DNA of 64,000 bases, from NCBI GenBank assembly GCA_964608915.1, contig CAZSQA010000015.1, forward strand, positions 67,902-131,901. Reading direction: 5' to 3'. Under the pieces are notes generated by a model. That model did no database searches, was not told where the DNA came from, and saw only the letters and a program-made list of their open reading frames with translations. Numbering within the stretch: the first letter of the stretch is position 1; each line of letters starts with the position of its first letter. Below, piece after piece: positions 28,280 through 37,800 of this stretch. This DNA comes from QWQI01 sp964608915. Lineage in GTDB: Bacteria > Planctomycetota > Planctomycetia > Isosphaerales > Isosphaeraceae. The position numbers and the translations under genes were made by a program.

Positions 28280-29935
28280 ATGGGCATGTTTCGCGACAAT
28301 CCGGTGCTCTCACGCGAATTGCTCGTGAATTTGCGCAGCCACCGAGCGTTCGTCCTTCAATTCGCATATGCCGGGATTCTCGCCGTCGCGGTGCTTCTGG
28401 CCTGGCCGAAGGTCGACGACGGCCGGCTCGGGGCGAGCGTCACTGCGGCACGCCAGCTTTTTGACCTGTTCTTCTTCGGCCAGTTCATTCTGGTGGCGCT
28501 GGTGGCCCCGACCTTCGCGGCCGGCAGCATCACGGGCGAGAAGGAACGGAAAACCTACGAATTGCTGTTGGCGAGCCCGCTCAAACCTTCATGGATCCTG
28601 ATCGGCAAATTGCTTAGCTCGCTCACCTATCTCATTCTTCTGCTGGCCTCGAGCCTGCCGATGATGATCCTGGGCTATCTGCTGGGCGGCATCCTGCTTT
28701 CGGAAGTCGCCCGGGCCTATCTGGTTCTGATTCTGGCAGCCGGCACGTTCGGCCTGGTGAGCCTGGCGGCTTCCAGCTATTTCCGCCGCACAAGTTCCGC
28801 ACTCGTCGTAAGCTATCTGATCATCCTGCCGCTCGTGATCGTATCGCTTTATCTGGCGAGCACCGAAGACATCACCCTGCGAAACTTCGTCTCCTTGACG
28901 CTGCTGCCGCCCTGGACTTTCGCCGTCTGGTCGATCGTGATCGGGCTGATCAACCTGAGGCTCCTCAGGCCGCCGGACGTCGGCAGCGAAGGCAAGGAAG
29001 TGGTCGACGAGGAAGAAGAGCAGAAGTACGCCATCGGCGTCGTGATCGACCGGGATCTGTTCCCCGACAAGCTTTTCGCACCGGCGAAACGCACGGACCT
29101 CATGCCCGACGGCACGAACCCCGTGCTGGACAAGGAGCTGCGTTCCGAAATCTTCAGCCAGGGCACCCTGATGCTCCGGGTGGTGATCCAGGTCAGCATG
29201 TTCCTGTCCATTCCGCTGATGGCAGGCTTCCTGTTCTGGCGACCCATGCCCGGTTGGTACATCTGCTATGTGCTCACGTTCAACCTGCTCGTCGGGCCCG
29301 TCTTCAGTTCCGGCTCGATCACCCAGGAACGGGAAAGGCAGACGATCAACCTTCTGCTCACGACGCTCCTCACACCCGGCAGGATCGTCCGGGCCAAGTT
29401 GCTCGCGGCTTTGCGGGTGAGCACCGTTCTGACGCTGCTGCTGACGGAACAGGTCATCCTGGCCTACGCCCTCGTGCGTGACCTTCAGCTTCAGTTCTGG
29501 ACGATCGTTCCGTATTTTCTGATCATCCTCGTGACCTGCCTGATGACATCCTCCATCGGTCTTTTATGGTCCAGCCTCGTGCGGAAAACGTCCGTCGCCA
29601 TGATCGCGACCTACATGAGCCTGATGGCCCTGTTCGTATTGCCGGTCGGGCTCTACAGGTGGAGTTTGTCGGTCGCCCAGGGCATTCCGGACGAAACGCT
29701 CCGCTGGATTCTCGTGCCCAGCCCCTACGCCGCCGCGATGAGCGTGCTGATCGTCGGCGACCGGCCCACGAACATGGGTGGCGACGTGCAGCCGATCGAA
29801 CAGGCGCTGGCCTGGGCGGGCGTGCCGATCTGGGTCGTCTCGATCGCCCTTTTTCTGGTCATCAGCCTCGTGTGCCACGTCGTCACTCTGGTCGCGTTCC
29901 GGTATCGCTGGTGGCGGGCGCGTGAATCGGTTTGA
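28280..29935 (+). CDS. ABC-2 permease with internal duplication
   Basis: A 551-residue integral membrane protein with about 12 spans. Two ABC-2 units are fused. The first carries FAAGSITGEKERKTYELLLA (residues about 79-98) after two N-terminal helices, and the second carries FSSGSITQERERQTINLLLT (residues about 341-360). Both sit just before a conserved helix (GKLLSSLTYLILLL; AKLLAALRVSTVLTLLLTE). A charged cytosolic linker (GKEVVDEEEEQKYAIGVV, residues about 235-300) joins the halves. It is probably a complete permease dimer on one chain. The exported substrate is unknown. Confidence 0.9.
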   Translation: MGMFRDNPVLSRELLVNLRSHRAFVLQFAYAGILAVAVLLAWPKVDDGRLGASVTAARQLFDLFFFGQFILVALVAPTFAAGSITGEKERKTYELLLASPLKPSWILIGKLLSSLTYLILLLASSLPMMILGYLLGGILLSEVARAYLVLILAAGTFGLVSLAASSYFRRTSSALVVSYLIILPLVIVSLYLASTEDITLRNFVSLTLLPPWTFAVWSIVIGLINLRLLRPPDVGSEGKEVVDEEEEQKYAIGVVIDRDLFPDKLFAPAKRTDLMPDGTNPVLDKELRSEIFSQGTLMLRVVIQVSMFLSIPLMAGFLFWRPMPGWYICYVLTFNLLVGPVFSSGSITQERERQTINLLLTTLLTPGRIVRAKLLAALRVSTVLTLLLTEQVILAYALVRDLQLQFWTIVPYFLIILVTCLMTSSIGLLWSSLVRKTSVAMIATYMSLMALFVLPVGLYRWSLSVAQGIPDETLRWILVPSPYAAAMSVLIVGDRPTNMGGDVQPIEQALAWAGVPIWVVSIALFLVISLVCHVVTLVAFRYRWWRARESV

Positions 29936-29945
29936 GCATCCGCCC

Positions 29946-30596
29946 ATGATGGATCATGAATCCGACCGCCGATCGGCAAAGCCGGCATCTTCATTCCGTG
30001 TGTCGGATCTCCTTCTGTGCGTGCTCGCCGCTGCACTGGCCGCCGGGTTGCTGAAGCGACACGTCGAAGAATCGGCGATGGCCTACCGGCTGAAATCGCA
30101 CCCGCCGCTGAGCGTCTGGACCCGACTCGTCATCGGCCATGGCCTGTCGAGTTTCGGCCTCGTCTTCGGCCTGTCCCGGCTGTTCTCGGCCGTTCGTGAA
30201 CGAAAACGCTCCGTCACTTTCGGAACGTGGATCTGGTCGATCATCGGCCTTTATCTGGTTCTGTTCGTAAGCGCATCGGTGACATGGGCCATGGCCAACA
30301 GACTCTTGCGCCCGATCCTGCATGGCTCGAACCCGGCCGGTGTTTCGCTGGCTGAGACATTCTCACGCGTCACGCTGATGACGTTCGACCAGGCTTGTTT
30401 TGACGCGTTCGCCTGGTCCCTGGCTGCGATCTGGCTCGGCGCGGCGCTGTTCCGCGTGGGCGACGATAGCCCCTCGGAAGAAGGCGAAACGCCTGCCCCG
30501 GTTGTCGAACGGCAGGATATCGCCGTGTCGATTTTCACAGGGCTCGCGATTTTCGGCACGATCTTCCAGCGAATGCTGGAAAGCCTGGGATATTGA
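29946..30596 (+). CDS. Hypothetical membrane protein, last gene of the ABC cassette
   Basis: A 216-residue protein with about five hydrophobic spans: VSDLLLCVLAAALAAGLLK, LVIGHGLSSFGLVFGLSRL, GTWIWSIIGLYLVLFVSASV, FAWSLAAIWLGAALF and IAVSIFTGLAIFGTIFQRML. Start is ATG 29946 (MMDHESDRR), 10 nt behind the permease stop, so it is almost surely cotranscribed. No family recognised. It may stabilise the exporter or act as a small accessory membrane subunit. Confidence 0.72.
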   Translation: MMDHESDRRSAKPASSFRVSDLLLCVLAAALAAGLLKRHVEESAMAYRLKSHPPLSVWTRLVIGHGLSSFGLVFGLSRLFSAVRERKRSVTFGTWIWSIIGLYLVLFVSASVTWAMANRLLRPILHGSNPAGVSLAETFSRVTLMTFDQACFDAFAWSLAAIWLGAALFRVGDDSPSEEGETPAPVVERQDIAVSIFTGLAIFGTIFQRMLESLGY

Positions 30597-30637
30597 GCGG
30601 AAGTGCCGGCTTGTACAGAAGTTCGAAGATCGGGAAA

Positions 30638-30943
30638 TCAATTGGATGGGCGTGGCCCACGTACGTCGTCCCAGGTCTTCGGCATGGTGCGCGAGCTGAT
30701 TCCGGAGCTCTGGCGGGAAATCTCGCCGCCCAGTTTTTCGGAGAGCCGCCCGAACTCTTCAGGCGTCAGCAGCCCCGAGGCGAAAGCGGCTTCGAGTTCC
30801 TTGAGCCGCGCGCGCGGGTCGTCGAAATCGCAGCTTTCGATATCGGAATAGACATCCTCACGCGTCCGCGCGAAGAGCCAGAGCGCAAGGGCCAGGCAGA
30901 CCACGAGGACGACCATGACGAACCAGTTCGGGAGTTGTATCAT
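30638..30943 (-). CDS. Small membrane-anchored protein with SHOCT-like helical segment
   Basis: A 101-residue protein with an N-terminal span (WFVMVVLVVCLALALWLFA). A short soluble part follows, containing RLKELEAAFASGLLTPEEFGRLSEKL, which resembles SHOCT-type 'short C-terminal' segments (L-x-x-L-x-x-G-x-I-T-x-E-E-F). No enzyme motif is present. It converges on the ABC cassette with a 41-nt gap. There is no obvious ribosome site at the ATG. Confidence 0.65.
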   Translation of the reverse strand: MIQLPNWFVMVVLVVCLALALWLFARTREDVYSDIESCDFDDPRARLKELEAAFASGLLTPEEFGRLSEKLGGEISRQSSGISSRTMPKTWDDVRGPRPSN

Positions 30944-31047
30944 GTCCGTAACTTCGTACCTGGTCTGACGGCCCCGAAATCATCAGCATGCAAACAGGTG
31001 CGGACGATCTGCCCGCACCTGGATTCTCACGTTCGCCGGCAGGTCCG

Positions 31048-32274
31048 TCACTTGGACTTCGCGAGGTTTTCGAACCAGTAGAGGCCGCTCTTGCCGGGGG
31101 CGACGATGTCAAGATCGCCGTCGCGATCCATGTCGATCGTCGTCAGTTGCAGGCCCGTGCCCGCCGTGCCACGAGGAAAATCGCGCAAGGCGAGCCTCTT
31201 GGCGGGATCGGCCGGGGCGTTCTTCGCGGGTTCGCCCTGATAGACGAGCCTGCGGACCCATTTGCCGGCCGACTTGTCGAAGTTGAAGGCCGCGATCACT
31301 GGAGCGTCGACATCGCCAGGCTCACGTTCATGGGCGTAAACCCTTTTGCCCGTGATCATTTCGTCGGATCCGTCGCCGTCCAGATCGGCCCAGAGCAGCA
31401 CGTGCACGGAGGCGATCGAATCGTCGATCAGCTCCTTTTTCCACTCGGTCTTGCCGTCGGCCGATTTCGTCTGGCGCGCCCAGTAGAGGCCCTTGTCATG
31501 GCCCATACCCCAGATCAGGTCTGAGAGACCGTCGCCGTCCATATCGCGGGCCAGAATCTGAATGCCGGTCGCGCCGAGATTCCAGTCGGGGTGCCAGGCC
31601 CAGGTTTCGTTGGCGGGGTCGGCCGGTGCTTCGAACCAGCCCTTGGGCGTGAGCAGGTCGATGCGGCCGTCGCCGTTGACGTCGCCGGAACCGACGCCGT
31701 GCCCGGCCGCCGCGGTGCCGAAGTCATGCTTGCGGAACTTGGGCGTGGGGCCGACTTTGGTCAGTTCGTACCAGACGACGACGTTCGTCGGATTCGGCAG
31801 GATCTCGGGCTTACCGTCGCCGGTGAGATCGACGGCCCAGGCGGCTTCGCTCGTTCCGGGTACGTCCACTTCGTGGTACGTCCACTTTTCGCCCTTCTTG
31901 CCGGGGTTCTTGACCCAGCCGACATTGCGGCCGAAGTAAGAGACGCTGACGAAATCCGTATAGCCGTCGGCGTCGACGTCCATCGGGAGAACGGCGAAGC
32001 AGTTGTAATAGGTGCCCTGACGCACGACGTCGCGCACGTCGTGCTTCGTCCATTCGGGTGCCTCGTACCAGAAGGCGCCGGAGACGATGTCCAGATCGCC
32101 GTCGTTATCGACGTCGAAGGCGCTGGCGGCTTCGAATTCGCTCTGGTCGTTGACGTCGTGCTTGCGGAATTTCAATTCGTCGGCACTGGCCGAGATGGCC
32201 AATTGCGTGAAGCCTATGGCCAGCAAACCGGACAGGCTGCGCCATGGTTTCGATCCACTCTTCATTCCGAACAT
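31048..32274 (-). CDS. Secreted FG-GAP/VCBS repeat protein
   Basis: A 408-residue exported protein with a signal peptide (WRSLSGLLAIGFTQLAISASA). Successive propeller blades carry calcium loops (SAFDVDNDGDLDIVSGAFWY; VLPMDVDADGYTDFVSVSYF; VDLTGDGKPEILPN; GSGDVNGDGRIDLLTPKGWF; ARDMDGDGLSDLIWGMGHD; DLDGDGSDEMITG; TIDMDRDGDLDIVAPGKSGL). The ending GLYWFENL is typical of this planctomycete family. The role is unknown; such propellers usually bind partners or carbohydrates. The start at 32274 has GGGAG about 10 nt upstream. Confidence 0.9.
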   Translation of the reverse strand: MFGMKSGSKPWRSLSGLLAIGFTQLAISASADELKFRKHDVNDQSEFEAASAFDVDNDGDLDIVSGAFWYEAPEWTKHDVRDVVRQGTYYNCFAVLPMDVDADGYTDFVSVSYFGRNVGWVKNPGKKGEKWTYHEVDVPGTSEAAWAVDLTGDGKPEILPNPTNVVVWYELTKVGPTPKFRKHDFGTAAAGHGVGSGDVNGDGRIDLLTPKGWFEAPADPANETWAWHPDWNLGATGIQILARDMDGDGLSDLIWGMGHDKGLYWARQTKSADGKTEWKKELIDDSIASVHVLLWADLDGDGSDEMITGKRVYAHEREPGDVDAPVIAAFNFDKSAGKWVRRLVYQGEPAKNAPADPAKRLALRDFPRGTAGTGLQLTTIDMDRDGDLDIVAPGKSGLYWFENLAKSK

Positions 32275-32337
32275 GTTCTGCGTCTCCCTGGTGGTCGAGG
32301 TTCTCAGGTCAAGCGGGCTTCGCTCCACGTACCGGCG

Positions 32338-32718
32338 TCAAATTTCGTCCTGCTCGAAATCTTCGTCCCAATCGTCGTCGTCTTCGTCCTCGTCGGGCCC
32401 CTGCTCCCAGATCTCCCATTCCATGGAGATCGCCGCGAACCGGATCCGTTCGCCATGAACCAGCCGCGTTCCCGCGGGGATTTCGAAATTGATGGCTTCG
32501 ACCAGGCCACGGTCGATACTCACGAATCCGACGATCTCATGACCTTCGAAGTGAATCCAGAGCCCCTCGACCTGGCGCTTCGCCTGCGGCTTCTCGCCAC
32601 ATGAATTCAGGGCCGCGAGCCAGTCTTCGAGCGGACAACCCTGGACCCCCGTAGGGGGCACGACGAGCCATTCGACTGGCCCTTCGGTCGAGTCCATCTG
32701 CGATGCGTCTTCCGACAT
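32338..32718 (-). CDS. Hypothetical acidic protein
   Basis: A 126-residue soluble protein with no recognised domain. The central part (EGLWIHFEGHEIVGFVSIDR) is beta-rich, and the C-terminus is a run of Asp/Glu (DEDEDDDDWDEDFEQDE). The start at 32718 (MSEDASQMD) is well supported: GGGGAG lies 5-6 nt upstream. It is flanked on the same strand by the FG-GAP protein (63 nt downstream) and the Gfo/Idh oxidoreductase (60 nt upstream), suggesting one transcript. Confidence 0.72.
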   Translation of the reverse strand: MSEDASQMDSTEGPVEWLVVPPTGVQGCPLEDWLAALNSCGEKPQAKRQVEGLWIHFEGHEIVGFVSIDRGLVEAINFEIPAGTRLVHGERIRFAAISMEWEIWEQGPDEDEDDDDWDEDFEQDEI

Positions 32719-32778
32719 GAAACTCCCCGATTGACGGGCCATTCGCATCAGCCCGAGCCGCCGGATACGAAAGTGGAT

Positions 32779-34125
32779 TCAGACGACAGGAAACGCCCAG
32801 GGGCTGCGATATTCCGCACGCATCAGGTGCGCGTTCGCGGCTTCGGAATTCGTGAACCGTTCAGCCTGGCCGTCCCATTCGAGACGCTGCCCGGTTTTGA
32901 GGGCGATATTGCCCATATTACCTACGGACGTCACGCGATGCCCATAGGCGAAACGGCACGAACACTCCTTCCGCGACTTGATCGCGTCGATCCATTCGCG
33001 GTGATGCCCCGGCGAGCGCGGCAGAGTCTTCTCGGGCAGCGCGATGTCAGCGCCTTTTTCCGCGTATATCTTGAAGTCGTTGTAGTGGCCGACCATGGTC
33101 GCCTTCGTGCCCTGAAACAGGATGCCAGCGGCCCGGTCGAACAGCTTGCCCTGGGTGCTCACGTCGGAGTGGGTCCAGTGCAGGTCCCAGCCGTCGGCGT
33201 AATGCCAGGCCACTTCCAGCGTATCGGGCGTTTCCGCGTTGTCCTTCAGGCCGTAGCGGCCGCCCATGGCGACGACGGAAACCGGGGCTTCCACCTTCAT
33301 GGCCCAGTGCACGGGGTCGACCAGGTGGCAGACGAAGTCGGACAGCATGCCGCCGCCATAATCCCAGAAGAAACGCCAGTTGAACGTGAACCGGTTCTGG
33401 TTGAAGGGCCGCTGGGGGGCGGGCCCGAGCCACATGTCGTAATTGCAGCCCTGCGGAGCCGGCATGTCCTCAGGCTTGCCGAGACCGTTGGGGTAATCAC
33501 GATCGGCGAACATCCAGACACGGCATTTGGTGATCTGCCCGAGAACGCCGGACTGTACGATTTCGACCATGCGGTGATAGTTCTCGCCCGCATGGATCAG
33601 GTTGCCCATTTGCGTCACACGTTTGTGCTTCGCCGCGGCGGCCACCATCGCCTTACCTTCGCCGATGGAGTGCGAGAGCGGCTTTTCGCAGTAGACGTCC
33701 TTGCCGGCCTGCATCGCCATGATCGCGATGTGGGCATGCCAGTGGTCGGGCGTGGCCACGACGACGGCGTCGATATCCTTGCGGTCAAGAACCTTGCGGA
33801 AATCGCCGTAGACTTCCGGCGAATGCCCTGCCATTTTGGCGGCGTCGGCGGCTTTGCCGGAGTGGGCTTCGAAAACGTCCGCGATCGCGGCGACCTGAAC
33901 GTCCGGAAACTTCGAGAAAATATTCAGAAGCCCTGTGCCCATGCCCCCGGTGCCGATGAAGCCGAGGCGCACCTTTTCCGAAGGGGCCACCGTGCCCTGG
34001 GCCATGGCGAGGGAACGCTGGAGCGAGACCGCGAACGGAAGCGACGCCACCGAAGTGACGAACTGCCGACGACCGAGCCAGAGACGTTCGGTGGATCGTG
34101 CATTCATGGGAGAGGTCTTCATCAT
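32779..34125 (-). CDS. Tat-exported Gfo/Idh/MocA family oxidoreductase
   Basis: A 448-residue NAD(P)-dependent sugar/inositol-type oxidoreductase. The N-terminus has a twin-arginine signal (LGRRQFVTSVASLPFAVSL). The Rossmann fold starts VRLGFIGTGGMGTGLLNIF, with IDAVVVATPDHWHAHIAIMA and GKDVYCEKPLSHSIGEGKAM giving the EKP motif with catalytic Lys. The C-terminal GFO_IDH_MocA part includes LGPAPQRPFNQNRFTFNWRF and YGGGMLSDFVCHLVDPVHWA, typical of the planctomycete branch. It likely acts in the periplasm with a tightly bound cofactor on unknown sugar derivatives. ATG 34122 or 34107 are alternative starts. Confidence 0.92.
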   Translation of the reverse strand: MMKTSPMNARSTERLWLGRRQFVTSVASLPFAVSLQRSLAMAQGTVAPSEKVRLGFIGTGGMGTGLLNIFSKFPDVQVAAIADVFEAHSGKAADAAKMAGHSPEVYGDFRKVLDRKDIDAVVVATPDHWHAHIAIMAMQAGKDVYCEKPLSHSIGEGKAMVAAAAKHKRVTQMGNLIHAGENYHRMVEIVQSGVLGQITKCRVWMFADRDYPNGLGKPEDMPAPQGCNYDMWLGPAPQRPFNQNRFTFNWRFFWDYGGGMLSDFVCHLVDPVHWAMKVEAPVSVVAMGGRYGLKDNAETPDTLEVAWHYADGWDLHWTHSDVSTQGKLFDRAAGILFQGTKATMVGHYNDFKIYAEKGADIALPEKTLPRSPGHHREWIDAIKSRKECSCRFAYGHRVTSVGNMGNIALKTGQRLEWDGQAERFTNSEAANAHLMRAEYRSPWAFPVV

Positions 34126-34433
34126 TTCGGTTCCGTCGGGAGATACGGCGGGGGACGAACGGGGCGAATCCGCGAGAAGGCGGATCCGGACGGCGACGGT
34201 CGATTCGCTCGGTACAGCTCTTCGACCGGCTTCATGCTAGTCGGGCGGCAATTCCGATTCAAGCCCACGAGCCGAGAGCCTTCCTACGGCCGGTCTGCGC
34301 TTTCCGTCGGCAAGTCCGGCGGTCTCGGCCGATTTTTCAGGACGGCAAAGTCGGCTGGTGTCGCGAATCTCTGCGAAGTCTCCATGCCCCGGGATCGCCG
34401 GGCACCAGTTCAGGTTTTATCGAACCCCCAGGG

Positions 34434-34454
34434 CCCCCGAGTTCCAGCTCGGGG
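34434..34454. repeat. Palindromic repeat unit 1 (CCCCGAG...CTCGGGG)
   Basis: A hairpin with a 7-bp stem, CCCCGAG TTCCAG CTCGGGG. It is closely related, in inverse orientation, to the unit at 34507-34524. The core GAGCTCCAGCTCGG type is reminiscent of small dispersed palindromes found in many copies in several bacterial genomes. Copy number here cannot be judged from one window. Confidence 0.55.
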
Positions 34455-34506
34455 TTTTCGTAATCGTGTATTTCCGGGATTCGATGCGAACGTCGAGAAG
34501 GACAAT

Positions 34507-34524
34507 CCCGAGCTGGAGCTCGGG
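34507..34524. repeat. Palindromic repeat unit 2 (CCCGAGCT-GG-AGCTCGGG)
   Basis: A perfect 8-bp inverted repeat with a 2-nt centre, followed by GGATCCCGGG. Together with unit 1, about 55 nt away, it forms an inverted pair that could fold as a larger cruciform. There is no T-tract next to either unit, so termination is unlikely; a REP/MITE-like element is more plausible. Confidence 0.55.
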
Positions 34525-34832
34525 GATCCCGGGCTTATGACCCAGCTGGTTTCGACGTTCTCGGTTTTTCGGAACATGCGGAAGTGCGTATCACGGCTCA
34601 AGAGCCACCGGAACGCTGCCGCAATATCATGCCGATGTCGCGGGGAAGCATCGGAACATTCACATTTTTTACCGAAATGTTGCCCGGAGAGTTTGGATTC
34701 GGTCTGATATCGGACAAGTACTCGACAGAAACTGTGTAGTCTCGCCAGATTCGCGGGATCGCTCCCGAGCGGGTGTCGCGACCGCCGTAATCGAGCGGGA
34801 TCCGATCGAAAATCAGGGCCTGGAATTCATCT

Positions 34833-37800
34833 ATGACGAATGCATCGAAACGGGACGAAAAATCGAATCAGGTATCGAGGAATTTCGGACATCCGCTTTC
34901 GGGAACGAAAACGCGTCGCAAAGCCGGTCGAAGCTTCCGGCCATCGGCCGAAAGGCTGGACGACCGGCTCGTTCTTTCCACACTCGCATCGACGACGGTC
35001 GCAGGTGCCTCGGTCGGGCAGACGCTGGCCAACGTCGTGAACAACTCGTCGCTGGGCGGCCTGACGGTCGAATCGACGGCCGGATTTTCGACGGCCGCCC
35101 CGCCCGACTTTCTCACGCTCAGCTCCGGGGGCTCGCCGTTCGCGACGGTCAGCTACATCACTACGACCGGCACGGCATTTCAGACGCTGGCATTGCCCGC
35201 GGGCAATTCGACCGTGCAGCTCAGCGGTTCGACCCTCGTGACCCAGGCCGCCAGCGGGCAAGCCGCGGCCGGCAACCCTCAGCAGCTCAGCGCCTCGCCC
35301 TTCGTCCTGAACATGACGGGCAGCGCGGCCGACTTCACGCCCAGTGGTTCGCTTTACGTCCAGGGCTCCAAGGGCAACTACATCATCGCTTACACTTCCG
35401 TCAGCGTGAACGGCGGCAATGCCCAGTTCCAGGGTTGCTCGATCGTCGGTTCGTTCGGCGCGCTTCAGGCTTCGCCGTTCCAGGACGTCATCAATGCCGG
35501 TGCGTTCATCGTGCAGTCGGTCACGCCGGCAGGCGGGCAGACGACGTCGATCAACCCCAACGCCATCGACGTTCAGGCCAGTGTACCGGGCGATCCGTCG
35601 CAGAGTTATCCGTTCACGCTGACGGTCCTCTCCTCAGCCGGATTCGCGACGGCGACGGCGAATGACCCGAAGTACACGCTCGTCTACTTCTCCGACGGCA
35701 CGATGGCTGTCGTTTCCTATACCGGTATCGCGCCCAACTCGGCTGGCGGATATGACCTGACCGGCTGCCTTTCGCAGGTCGCGGGCACGATCGGCGCCTT
35801 CGGCTCGACCAGCGGCCCGACGGCCAACGTGCAGTGGACTTCCGCCGCGCCGATCGACTTCGAATTCACCAACGATTCCGGGCAAACGCCCGTCTATGTC
35901 GCGATCGCAGGGCAGCAGATCGACCCTGTCACCGGGGTCGCCACGTACGGTTTCCTCTCCCCCGCCGGTGCAGGCGGATCGAGCGCTGGCGACCTTTGGC
36001 AATTCCAGGCCTTCGCCGGGCAGACGAGCGTGCCCGCCACGATGGTCTTTTCCACGTCCGACCCGGCCGGCGCGGTCAAAAACCTGCTGATTCCGAACGA
36101 TCCCTACAAGCGGCTCGATTCGATCCGCATGATCTTCAGCGTCGGTACGGCGCCGAATATCCCGGTGATATCGGGCAAGCCCAGCTTTCCGGCCGCCGGC
36201 AATCCAAGCGATCCGAACGACTCGATCACCTACGATTTCGTCGAATTCACCGAACGAAGTTCGCCGAACGACGGCATCCTGTTCATCAACACCACGCAGG
36301 TCGATCAGGTCGGCATCCCGTTCCTGATGCAGGCGACCCCGGCCGACTCGGTGAAGTCCAATGGCGTCGGCATCACGGTCTCGCGCTCCGAGCTTTTCTA
36401 TCAATTCGGCCAGTACGTCACGCAGCAATTTTCGGGGCTGACGGGCACCGCCGCGACGAACGCGGCACAGGCCTTTTCGTCGCTGACGACGCCCAACCGG
36501 CTTCTGAACCCCAGCGACGCGATCACCAACCCGCCGAACGCCCAATCGACCAGCGCCTTCGAAACCTATTTCGACGCCGCCCTGACTGCCTTCTTCCAGA
36601 AATACCAGCAGCCGGGCCAGACCTTCCTGTTCCAGCGCGACGGCTATTTTTTCAGCGGCCAGACGGTCACCGGCTTCACGCCGGCGCCGTATTCGACCAC
36701 TGCCACCAACAACGGCTCAGGGCTCCTGATTCCGCCGAACGGCAATGCGCCGACTTCGCTGGTCTTTTCGATCGGGCAATCGCTTTCAGGGCCTGGCGTG
36801 CCCTCGGGAGCGACGATCACCGGGGTTTCGGTCGATCCAGGTTCGAACGTCACCACGGTGTCCTATTCGCCGGCGGGCACCTCGCAGTCAGGCCCGGCAA
36901 GCTATAGCTTCTCTCTGCCTGGTGGCTACACGGTTCTCCAGCTGAAGGAGACCGACTCGAGCTGGAACGTCATAACGGGCGGCCAGCAGTATCAGATTTA
37001 TGCCCCCTACTTCAGCAACGGCTCGGCTTACCCGGCTGGATTCCCGGCCTCTTCGACGACGCCGCCCGTCGCGCCGCCGTGGGTCGCCCCGGCGACAGCG
37101 GCCTCGTCCGGCCTGATGGTCTTCGGTAACCTGGGAGCATTCGCCGACGGTGCATTTCAGGCCGCCACGGGCCAGATCTCGGGCACGAACGCCAGCGGCC
37201 AGATCCTCCTGGATATCGAAAACTCGATCGTCTCAGCCTTCAATCGCGGCATCGCCAACGCCGTTCCTGCAGGCAGCGACGTGACTTCGGCCTGGAACGA
37301 CAACACGACCTTCTATCCGACCCCCAGCCAGGACGGCTCCAACTGGTCGAACTTCTACGCCGGTTTCCTGCATAACGACAATGTCAGCGTGACCGCGCCA
37401 GGCTCGCCCGTCGGCCTGGCTTACGGCTTCGCTTACGACGATCAGGGCGGCAATGACCCGACGCTCGTGAGCTACGCCTCGAAGGTCGCGATTACGCTCC
37501 AGCCGTGGACGGCCGCCACGTCGATCGTGATCAGCCCCGCACAGGTGCGGACCGTCGTCGGCCAGACCACGCAAGTCACCGTGACGGCCTACAAGGACAA
37601 AGACCACAAGATCGTCGATTCGTCCTATCTCGGCAAAATATTCTTCGACCCCGAAGAGGTCGCCGCCGGGCTGCCCGAATCCTACCAGTTCACGCCGGCG
37701 GACAACGGAACCAGAACCTTCACCTTCGTGCCGAAAAAAGCAGGCAGCATCCAGGCCGAGGTTTCCGATCCCGCGAACCGACTGAGCGGCACGGCTGTCT

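Larger units (their letters stand above)
34126..34832. other. Intergenic region of about 0.7 kb containing palindromic repeats
   Basis: It lies between divergent genes. No frame gives a protein-like product. The left part (34126-34370) is G/A and C/G mixed without motif. The centre holds two related palindromes (separate entries). The right 250 nt presumably carry the promoter of the large surface protein, with AT-richer patches (ACATTTTTTACCGAAATGTT around 34662), but no clear -35/-10 pair was identified. Confidence 0.5.

Noticed and set aside
32731..34707. Very long plus-strand open frame opposite the Gfo/Idh oxidoreductase
   Set aside because: Its translation is His/Arg/Val-rich and mirrors the third codon positions of the well-supported minus-strand gene; no domain, signal or ribosome site.
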